DNA from: an uncultured Clostridia bacterium
Lineage (GTDB): Bacteria > Bacillota > Clostridia > TANB77 > CAG-508
NCBI GenBank assembly: GCA_944393485.1
Contig: CALYAJ010000015.1
Location: forward strand, 1-37,845
Direction: 5' to 3'
DNA length: 37,845 bases
Part shown: piece by piece, positions 32,257 to 37,845 of the stretch
Numbering within the stretch: position 1 is the first letter of the stretch
Layout: each line of letters opens with the position of its first letter
The notes under the pieces: model-generated
Seen by the model: only the letters and a program-made list of their open reading frames with translations
What the model was told of the DNA's origin: nothing
The model's database searches: none
Translations under genes and position numbers: made by a program

Positions 32257-33741
32257 GTGATAAAAAACATACAATTAAAAATTGTTTTAATATTTTTTAT
32301 TTTAGGAATTGTAATAATTACAGGATTAGGGCTTTTCTTTTCTGGATGTTTAGAATCTATAAATGGCATAATAAATGAACCTGAACTTACAGATATAATA
32401 ATGCATGAAATTTCTAATATAAAAACGATTTTATTAATTTCGCTTTTAGCATTTGGAGTAATTAGTATTTTAGTTGGTATATTTTTATCTAGAACAGTAG
32501 TAAAACCAATAAATAAACTTATAAAAAATGCTGAAAAACTAACATTAACAGAAGGTAAAAATAAAATAAAAAGCAAAAACGAAATAGATGAACTTGCAGA
32601 TACTTTCGAAGAAATGACAACAAAGTTAAAAGAAAATTTAACAGAAATGTCTAGACAAAAGAAACAGATAGAAACAATATTATTACATATGACAGACGGT
32701 GTAATAGCTTTTAATAAAGAGGGAAAAGTAATTTTAGTAAATCCGGCTGCTACAAGAGCTTTAGCAATAATTGATGAAGATGCAACATTTGAAGAAATAT
32801 TTAAAAATATTAATATTGATATTAATATGGAAAAAATAATGTATTTAGAGGATTGGACATCAACAGAAGAAAAGGTAAAAGTAAAAGATAGATATTTAAA
32901 TTTATCTTTTGAAATACTTAAAGATGAAAAAGATTTACCAGCTGGAATTATGGCTGTTATACAAGATATTACAGAACATGTAAAATTGGATAATATGAGA
33001 AAAGAATTTGTTGCAGATGTATCACATGAGCTAAAAACACCAATAACATCTATTATGGGATATGCTGATACATTACTAGAAACAGATCATGATAAAGAAA
33101 TAGAAACTAAATTTTTAGGTGTAATTTCTTCAGAGGCTAAAAGAATGGCAAAATTAGTAACTGATTTATTATCTTTATCTAGATTTGATAGTAATAAAAT
33201 TACTGTTGAGAAGGAAGAATTTGATTTAGGTGAGCTTGCAAAAAAATGCCAAGAGAAATTACAAATAGAAATAGATAAGAAAAAACTACAAGTACATTGT
33301 TTAGTTACAGCAAATGTTCCACCAGTATATGCAGAAAAAGATGGAATAGAAAGAGTAATAATTAATATATTATCAAATAGTATAAAATACACAAATGAAA
33401 ATGGAAAAATAAATATATATGTTGGTTTTGTATATAATGATGCATATATAAAATTTATAGATACGGGAATTGGTATTCCAGAAGAGGATTTAGAAAGAAT
33501 ATTTGACAGATTTTATAGAGTAGATAAGGCAAGAACAAGAGAATCTGGAGGAACAGGACTTGGTCTTTCTATAGCTAAAGAAATATTAGACAGAAATAAT
33601 GGAACAATAGACATAAAAAGTAAATTAGGAGAAGGAACAGAAGTAGTAATTAGAATACCAACTAAAACCAATAACAAGTTTATTTTAAGGGAGGAAGAAC
33701 AAATAAATGCAGATGGAGGAGAAAAAGATACAGATAGATAG
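32257..33741 (+). CDS. Sensor histidine kinase (WalK/PhoR type)
   Basis: A 494-residue membrane kinase. Transmembrane helices lie at about 8-29 and 57-78 with only a short extracellular loop (27 residues), so it has no large ligand-binding domain. A HAMP domain follows (79-130), then PAS (about 138-245). The H box is VSHELKTPITS with His257, and the ATP-binding domain shows the N box (NILSNSIKYTNENG), G1 (DTGIGIPEEDL) and G2 (GGTGLGLSIAKE). The start is GTG at 32257 after GAGAAGGG. It overlaps lepB by 35 bp. The architecture resembles WalK, but the loop is shorter. Confidence 0.9.
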   Translation: MIKNIQLKIVLIFFILGIVIITGLGLFFSGCLESINGIINEPELTDIIMHEISNIKTILLISLLAFGVISILVGIFLSRTVVKPINKLIKNAEKLTLTEGKNKIKSKNEIDELADTFEEMTTKLKENLTEMSRQKKQIETILLHMTDGVIAFNKEGKVILVNPAATRALAIIDEDATFEEIFKNINIDINMEKIMYLEDWTSTEEKVKVKDRYLNLSFEILKDEKDLPAGIMAVIQDITEHVKLDNMRKEFVADVSHELKTPITSIMGYADTLLETDHDKEIETKFLGVISSEAKRMAKLVTDLLSLSRFDSNKITVEKEEFDLGELAKKCQEKLQIEIDKKKLQVHCLVTANVPPVYAEKDGIERVIINILSNSIKYTNENGKINIYVGFVYNDAYIKFIDTGIGIPEEDLERIFDRFYRVDKARTRESGGTGLGLSIAKEILDRNNGTIDIKSKLGEGTEVVIRIPTKTNNKFILREEEQINADGGEKDTDR

Positions 33742-34381
33742 AAAGCAAATATTAAAAGAAATATTTAATTGGATTGTATGTATAGTAATTGCAATAATAT
33801 TAGCACTTTTAATTAAATATTTTCTTTTAACTCCTACGATTGTTAAACAATCATCTATGTTTCCTACTTTAAAAGAAAACCAAAGACTGATATTAAGTAG
33901 AGTAGGAAGGACGTTTAAACAAATGCCTGAAAGAGGAGATATAATAACATTTGAAGCTCCATCAGAAACACATAGAACAGAAGCTGATACAGATTTAAGT
34001 AATCCAGTTGCAATTTTTACAGATACTAGCAATATGTCAATAATTGAAAAATTTAATTATTATGTATTAGAAACTACAAAAACAAGTTTTATAAAAAGAG
34101 TCATAGGTCTTCCAGGAGAGCATGTACAGATAAAAGAAGGTAAAGTATTTATAAATGGCGAAGAATTACAAGAAGATTATTTACAACCAGGAATTGTTAC
34201 AGATGATTTAGAAGGTATATTTTCTGATATAGTAGTGCCACAAGATACTGTGTTTGCATTGGGAGATAATAGAAATGCAAGTATTGATTGCAGATCATTT
34301 GGATGTATTCCTTTAGATAAAATAGAAGGTGAAGTAAAATTAAGATTTTGGCCATTAAATCAATTTGGTTTTGTGGATTAA
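33707..34381 (+). CDS. lepB: Signal peptidase I
   Basis: A 224-residue type I signal peptidase that removes leader peptides from exported proteins. One N-terminal membrane helix (about 21-40) is followed by the catalytic Ser50 in SSMFPTL and the catalytic Lys130 in FIKRVIGLPGE, with GDNRNASIDCRSFG near the end. The 35-bp overlap with the kinase gene means its translation starts inside the kinase's last codons; a ribosome site GGGAGG is at 33689. An insertion of about 25 residues (ETHRTEADTDLSN region) separates the Ser and Lys blocks. Confidence 0.93.
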   Translation: MQMEEKKIQIDRKQILKEIFNWIVCIVIAIILALLIKYFLLTPTIVKQSSMFPTLKENQRLILSRVGRTFKQMPERGDIITFEAPSETHRTEADTDLSNPVAIFTDTSNMSIIEKFNYYVLETTKTSFIKRVIGLPGEHVQIKEGKVFINGEELQEDYLQPGIVTDDLEGIFSDIVVPQDTVFALGDNRNASIDCRSFGCIPLDKIEGEVKLRFWPLNQFGFVD

Positions 34382-34399
34382 ATAATAGGAGGAATAATA

Positions 34400-35320
34400 T
34401 TGTTTGAAAAAGTTATAGGACATAGCAAAATAAAAAAACAACTAGAAAATTCTATAAGAAATAATAGTATTTTACATAGCTATTTATTTATAGGAGAAGA
34501 AGGCATAGGAAAAAAGATGCTAGCAAAAGAATTAGCAAAAGCAATTTTATGCACTTCTAAAGATAATAAACCATGTGACATATGCAAATCTTGTGTAGAA
34601 TTTAATAGTGATAATAATGCAAATTTTCAAATAATAAATACAGAAGGGACAAGTATAAAAATTGACCAAATCAGAGTAATGCAATCAAAAATAGCAGAGA
34701 AACCAATTAATTCAGATCACAAAGTATATATAATAAATGATAGTGAACTTATGACTGTAGAAGCACAAAATTGTTTATTAAAAACCTTGGAAGAACCACC
34801 TCAATATATAACAATAATATTAGTAACATCAAATGAAAATAAAATTTTAACTACAATAAAATCAAGATGTACAAAAATATATTTTAATTTATTATCAGAA
34901 GATGAAATTAAATTAGTATTAAATAAGTTAAATATAGAAAATATTAACGATTCATATTTACAAGCATGTGGTGGAAGTGTAAAAAAAGCAATATTATTAA
35001 AAGAAAAATCTGAAGAATACGAGCAAATAGACAAAATTTTTGATATAATATATAAGGATAACCTAGTTACATTTATAAATAATGCAAATGTATTATATGA
35101 AAACAAAGAGGATATATATGATATTTTAGATTATCTTAATATTATTTTAGATAATAAAGCAAAAGAAGAATTAAATCCAGTAAAATATGTAAATTGCATT
35201 TTTATTGTAGAAGAGGTTAAAAAAAGATTAAGAGCAAATAGTAATTATGATATGTGTATAGATTATCTTTTAATTAATATGTGGAAGGAGTTAAATAGTG
35301 AAGGAAATAGTAGGAATTAA
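34400..35320 (+). CDS. holB: DNA polymerase III delta' subunit
   Basis: A 306-residue clamp-loader subunit of the AAA+ fold. The N-terminal FEKVIGHSKIKKQLEN, the P-loop-like GEEGIGKKMLAKELA, the Cys cluster (CTSKDNKPCDICKSC) and ITIILVTSNENKILTTIKSRC are typical of HolB. It lacks a canonical GKT/S after the Gly-Lys, as delta' usually does. The start is TTG at 34400 behind AGGAGG. It overlaps ricT by 23 bp. The order holB-ricT matches many Firmicutes. Confidence 0.92.
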   Translation: MFEKVIGHSKIKKQLENSIRNNSILHSYLFIGEEGIGKKMLAKELAKAILCTSKDNKPCDICKSCVEFNSDNNANFQIINTEGTSIKIDQIRVMQSKIAEKPINSDHKVYIINDSELMTVEAQNCLLKTLEEPPQYITIILVTSNENKILTTIKSRCTKIYFNLLSEDEIKLVLNKLNIENINDSYLQACGGSVKKAILLKEKSEEYEQIDKIFDIIYKDNLVTFINNANVLYENKEDIYDILDYLNIILDNKAKEELNPVKYVNCIFIVEEVKKRLRANSNYDMCIDYLLINMWKELNSEGNSRN

Positions 35321-36218
35321 ATTTAAAAAACCAGGGAAAATATATTTCTTTGATCCAGGACATCTTAAATTAAAGTTAAGAGATAAAGTAATTGTAGATA
35401 CTGCAAATGGAGAAGAGTTGGCAGAAATATCTATTGCAAACAAATTGGTAGAAGATGATAAAGTAGTCGAACCATTAAGAAAAATAATTAGATATGCAAA
35501 CAAAAAGGATTTTGCAAGACTTCGTGAAAATAAAGAAAAAGAGAAGGAAGCTTTTAATATATGTTTGGAAAAGATTGCAAAACATAAACTACCAATGAAA
35601 CTTATAAATGTAGAATATAAATTTGATAGATCTAAACTATTGTTTTATTTTACAGCTGATGGTAGAATTGATTTTAGAGAATTAGTAAAAGATTTAGCTG
35701 CAATATTTAAGACAAGAATAGAACTAAGACAAATTGGAGTAAGAGATGAAGTAAAAAGAATTGGTGGAAATGGAGTATGTGGAAGAGAACTTTGTTGTTG
35801 CACATTTTTAAGCAATTTTGAAGCAGTTTCTATAAAAATGGCAAAAGAACAAAATATGTCATTAAATCCATCAAAAATTTCTGGAGTATGTGGAAGATTA
35901 ATGTGTTGTCTTAAATATGAGCAGGATGCATATGAAGAAAAACTAGCAAAGCTTCCAAAAATAGGTTCAATTGTTGAAACTGAAGATGGTGAGGGAGTAG
36001 TAGATAGTGTAGAAATTTTAAAAGAAAATATAAGAGTTAAATTTAATGATGAAGATGGAGACGGATATTTTTATAAGAAGTATAAAGCTAATGATATAAA
36101 AATAATAAAGAGCAATGAAGAAGAAACAGAAGATCCAGAAGAAAAGGAAAACGCAAAAGAACTAGCTGAATTAGAAAAATTAGGCCAAAATGACATAGTA
36201 GACGATGATGATATGTAA
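35298..36218 (+). CDS. ricT: PSP1/RicT (YaaT) family regulator of mRNA processing and sporulation
   Basis: A 306-residue PSP1-domain protein. In Bacillus, RicT with RicA and RicF forms an Fe-S-containing complex that stimulates RNase Y-dependent mRNA maturation and the Spo0A pathway. The hallmark Cys clusters are VCGRELCCCTFL and VCGRLMCCLKYE. The start is GTG at 35298, inside the end of holB, behind AAGGAG. The acidic C-terminal tail (about 270-306) is low in complexity. Gene order with holB supports the call. Confidence 0.92.
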   Translation: MKEIVGIKFKKPGKIYFFDPGHLKLKLRDKVIVDTANGEELAEISIANKLVEDDKVVEPLRKIIRYANKKDFARLRENKEKEKEAFNICLEKIAKHKLPMKLINVEYKFDRSKLLFYFTADGRIDFRELVKDLAAIFKTRIELRQIGVRDEVKRIGGNGVCGRELCCCTFLSNFEAVSIKMAKEQNMSLNPSKISGVCGRLMCCLKYEQDAYEEKLAKLPKIGSIVETEDGEGVVDSVEILKENIRVKFNDEDGDGYFYKKYKANDIKIIKSNEEETEDPEEKENAKELAELEKLGQNDIVDDDDM

Positions 36219-36282
36219 TATTATACTAAAGAAACAAGTAACATATATTATAGAAAATACAACATGAAAGGTGGTGATATAA

Positions 36283-36453
36283 ATGGCATATAAAATAACA
36301 GATAAATGTATTAGTTGTGGAGCATGTGCAGCAGATTGTCCTGTTGGATGTATTTCACAAGGAGAAGACAAATATGTAATTGATCCATCTGCATGCATCT
36401 CTTGTGGTACTTGCGCAGGAGTTTGCCCAGTTGAAGCGCCAGAGGAAGAATAA
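36283..36453 (+). CDS. Ferredoxin, 2[4Fe-4S] type
   Basis: A 56-residue clostridial ferredoxin, shorter than many annotation thresholds. Two CxxCxxCxxxCP motifs, CISCGACAADCP and CISCGTCAGVCP, bind the two clusters. It is a low-potential electron carrier for pyruvate oxidation, hydrogenase and related reactions. The ATG follows AAAGGTGGTGATATAA. Its last 31 coding and stop bases plus 4 more (36423-36457) are repeated exactly at 37481-37515, which marks a duplication or integration event at its 3' end. Confidence 0.95.
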   Translation: MAYKITDKCISCGACAADCPVGCISQGEDKYVIDPSACISCGTCAGVCPVEAPEEE

Positions 36454-36457
36454 TATA
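36423..36457 (+). repeat. 35-bp direct repeat, left copy (ferredoxin 3' end)
   Basis: TTGCCCAGTTGAAGCGCCAG followed by AGGAAGAATAATATA, identical to 37481-37515. It spans the second-cluster end and stop codon of the ferredoxin gene. Confidence 0.97.
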
Positions 36458-36460
36458 CAT

Positions 36461-36495
36461 AAAAGGAGTTGCTACAAAAAGTAACTTCTTTTATT
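36461..36495 (+). terminator. Terminator after the ferredoxin gene
   Basis: AAAAGGAGTTGCT / AGTAACTTCTTTT with two G-U pairs, then T-rich sequence. Confidence 0.8.
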
Positions 36496-36675
36496 GTATA
36501 TAAGAAAAGCGATTAAAATTAATTAGTGCCAGTGTGAATAAAGATTAATTTTATTCTTGTTGAAATATAAAGTATTTTGATGAATATGGGAAGATGAAAA
36601 AAGTTTACAAAATACAAAAAAAGTGTTAAAATACATTAAGAATTAATAAAAAATGCAACAAAATGTAAAAAAATA

Positions 36676-36705
36676 TTGACTTTTTTCTATATTTTGTTGT
36701 ATAGT
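36676..36705 (+). promoter_or_regulatory. Promoter of structured RNA 1
   Basis: TTGACT (36676-36681), 18 bp, TATAGT (36700-36705). The preceding 36496-36675 is AT-rich and shows no gene. Confidence 0.7.
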
Positions 36706-36710
36706 ATTTT

Positions 36711-36880
36711 CACAAAGATAATATTTATGTATGTAGCTACATATAATATTATAAGAATTATTTAAGGATAGAAAGGCAGCTATCATGCCAGAGATGGTCT
36801 GAGAAAAGATGTGGGGTACGCCGTCCCACTAAATAATTCAGAAAGAAGGAGACAGTTCAAGCTGTCTCCTTATACGTTTT
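36711..36880 (+). ncRNA. Candidate structured non-coding RNA 1
   Basis: A transcript of about 165 nt is predicted between a promoter and a strong terminator. A long AT hairpin spans 36718-36752. A closed domain follows: P1 GAATTATTTA (36755-36764) / TAAATAATTC (36830-36839) encloses hairpins GGCA...TGCC (36775-36789), AGA...TCT (about 36791-36800) and GTGGG...CCCAC (36811-36829). The terminator is AAGGAGACAG / CTGTCTCCTT (36846-36871). The multi-branched layout resembles a riboswitch or regulatory RNA, but no gene follows on the plus strand; the next gene is convergent. I cannot assign it to a known family. Confidence 0.65.
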
Positions 36881-36888
36881 GTAAAAAA

Positions 36889-37305
36889 TTAATTGATTTT
36901 TTTGTAAATTCCTATTTTTATATTATGTTCTAATTTACTTTTAGTTATAGGAAAGATTGTTCTAAAAAGTAAACCGTTATTATTACTTGTAATTTTTACA
37001 CCTATCAAAGAAACATCAGTAAGTTTTTTTATATATTGAATATTTCCATTTTTTTCATTTATTCCTACAAAGTCAGGTTGACTAATAATTAAAGGGATAT
37101 TTGAAATAGCCTCATTATAAGCATATAAAGAAGAATATTCAGACTTATGTTTTTCACAATGTTCTTCAATTCTAGGTCCCCATAAATATATGTTTTGAGG
37201 ATTTAACTTTAAATCTAATAAATTAATTATATTAGGAGATAATTCACCAATTTTTATATTGCCACTTTTTGTCTTGCTCAATTTATGTATATCTAAGCTT
37301 TTCAT
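36889..37305 (-). CDS. PBECR-like nuclease domain protein (toxin-like)
   Basis: A 138-residue protein resembling PBECR domains (phage Barnase-EndoU-ColicinE5/D-RelE-like nucleases). Segments that fit are IKIGELSPNIINLLDLKL, then HKSEYSSLYAYNEAISNIP, IISQPDFVGINEK, and the closing LIGVKITSN / GLLFRTIFPITKSKLEHNI. The family occurs in polyvalent proteins and mobile-element toxins. I chose the ATG at 37305, behind TGAGGTAC; the longer frame from 37380 adds a hydrophobic lead with no ribosome site. No immunity gene is adjacent. It converges on RNA 1, and the terminator between them lies 9-18 bp from its stop. Nuclease activity is inferred from the resemblance only. Confidence 0.6.
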   Translation of the reverse strand: MKSLDIHKLSKTKSGNIKIGELSPNIINLLDLKLNPQNIYLWGPRIEEHCEKHKSEYSSLYAYNEAISNIPLIISQPDFVGINEKNGNIQYIKKLTDVSLIGVKITSNNNGLLFRTIFPITKSKLEHNIKIGIYKKIN

Positions 37306-37480
37306 TTTGTACCTCACATTTTTAAAAAAGTATACCAGAAAAAAAGTGGTTATGCAATAACCTTTGCTAAAATACAACAAATCTATATGATTTATCTAAA
37401 TACAAATAAATAGTATTAAATTTTTCAGCATGTTTATTACAATATAATAAAAATATTACAAATATGTTCGTAAAACAATG

Positions 37481-37515
37481 TTGCCCAGTTGAAGCGCCAG
37501 AGGAAGAATAATATA
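37481..37515 (+). repeat. 35-bp direct repeat, right copy (ferredoxin tail remnant)
   Basis: Exact copy of 36423-36457, separated from it by a period of 1058 bp. Nothing upstream of it resembles the rest of the ferredoxin gene, so only the 3' end was duplicated. The 175 bp between the nuclease start and this repeat are AT-rich with nothing recognisable. Confidence 0.97.
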
Positions 37516-37569
37516 AAATTATATTCAATGAATAGCTTTTTAATAGTTGAGTAAAATAATAGTGTAGTG

Positions 37570-37598
37570 TTGACATTTATTTTTCAAGATGCTACAAT
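37570..37598 (+). promoter_or_regulatory. Strong promoter of structured RNA 2
   Basis: TTGACA (37570-37575), 17 bp, TACAAT (37593-37598), with extended -10 TGC. Confidence 0.85.
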
Positions 37599-37604
37599 TA
37601 TTAT

Positions 37605-37725
37605 ACCAGAAGGGATTTCCCTTTGTTAGGTCGATAGCTAGATACTGATTTAAAAAGAATTAAGCGTATGTTAAGTACGTCAGTCTAGTTGGGGAGAGGT
37701 TACTTAGGTAGCCTCTTTTCTTATT
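37605..37725 (+). ncRNA. Candidate structured non-coding RNA 2 with its own terminator
   Basis: A transcript of about 115 nt bounded by a near-consensus promoter and a terminator. Helices: AAGGG / CCCTT (37610-37623); CTAGATACTGA (37638-37648) / TCAGTCTAG (37680-37688) with a UA bulge, enclosing CGTA / TACG; terminator AGAGGTTAC (37695-37703) / GTAGCCTCT (37708-37716) followed by TTTCTT. No open reading frame with a ribosome site is present. It could be a stand-alone small RNA or an attenuated leader for a gene right of the window. Family unknown. Confidence 0.6.
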
Positions 37726-37845
37726 ATATAGTAAAAATCGTCAGATTTTTACTATATAACAAGGTTAAGTTACCTATGTCCGTGCGATTGCAAAGCAATC
37801 TGTACATGTGGCGAAGCCACTTTTCTTATTATATAGTAAAAATCG
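37717..37845. repeat. Palindromic repeat, family C, copies 2 and start of 3 in tandem (continues past window)
   Basis: CTTTTCTTATTATATAGTAA and the next 6 bases occur at 37715-37740 and again at 37820-37845, a 105-bp period cut by the window end. The unit contains hairpin TAGTAAAAATC / GATTTTTACTA, the core AACAAGGTTAAGTTAC (37758-37773), GATTGCAAAGCAATC and GTGGC-GAA-GCCAC. The core is shared with 16489-16504. Confidence 0.85.

Noticed and set aside
36791..36815. Hammerhead-like CUGA...GAAA in RNA 1
   Set aside because: CTGAGAAA does not satisfy CUGANGA, and no matching cleavage site is present.
36711..37305. Classical type III toxin-antitoxin
   Set aside because: Those need a tandem-repeat RNA upstream of the toxin in the same transcript; here the RNA is single-unit and convergent. 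Kept only as a loose hypothesis.
37306..37380. Longer nuclease start with a membrane-like lead
   Set aside because: No ribosome site upstream of 37380, while TGAGGTAC is well placed for the ATG at 37305.

Overview
The window is very AT-rich, densely packed DNA from a spore-forming member of the Clostridia (Firmicutes), most likely an uncultured gut-type lineage; the species cannot be named from the sequence. Evidence for a spore former: yabG, a SPOCS/LysM coat-type protein, yunB and spoVAC/spoVAD/spoVAE. Firmicutes-type signals include AGGAGG ribosome sites, TTGACA/TATAAT promoters, veg next to yabG, and the infC-rpmI-rplT operon with an L20-type leader. No tRNA, rRNA or CRISPR array was seen.

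Layout. 1-1882: right end of an integrated element with two overlapping large serine recombinase genes. It runs directly into a yabG gene that has lost its 5' part (1891-2424), so the element sits inside a sporulation gene. 2500-6275: veg with a consensus promoter, a SPOCS-LysM protein, yunB, and a tailless FtsZ-like protein. 6280-14210: addB, pgeF, an LD-carboxypeptidase, a family-4 uracil-DNA glycosylase and a Nudix hydrolase, interspersed with seven copies of a palindrome (GAACTTTAGGGACGGTCC type). Two pairs of these palindromes bound near-identical 243-bp elements, each immediately upstream of a gene's ribosome site. 14221-21783: a GltD-like oxidoreductase, a GNAT acetyltransferase, a Cys-rich protein, leuS, a HEXXH protein and infC-rpmI-rplT. 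21872-28776: a RelA/SpoT-domain protein, a spoVA cluster split by foreign-looking plus-strand genes (spoVAD frameshifted), dodecin, rsmB and an unknown membrane-protein pair. 29206-31204: a pilin-like protein, an A24-peptidase-like protein and a ROK kinase. 31343-36453: a run of housekeeping genes comprising a WalR/PhoP-type regulator, its kinase, lepB, holB, ricT and a 2[4Fe-4S] ferredoxin.

36423-37515: a compact structure bounded by 35-bp exact direct repeats made of the 3' end of the ferredoxin gene. It contains a PBECR-like nuclease gene and a convergent, promoter-driven structured RNA. It is followed by a second structured RNA candidate and by the start of a tandem palindromic repeat that runs off the window.

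The strongest candidates for something new are: (1) the recombinase element that interrupts yabG, which resembles the sporulation-gene intervening elements known from sigK and spsM; (2) the ferredoxin-tail-bounded nuclease and RNA module; (3) the repeat families that supply stop codons and 5' leaders to host genes; and (4) two homologous attenuator-like leaders upstream of spoVAC and of an unknown membrane operon. Three broken genes (histidine phosphatase, spoVAD, and an unknown gene at 22916) could be real decay or assembly error; reads are needed to tell.
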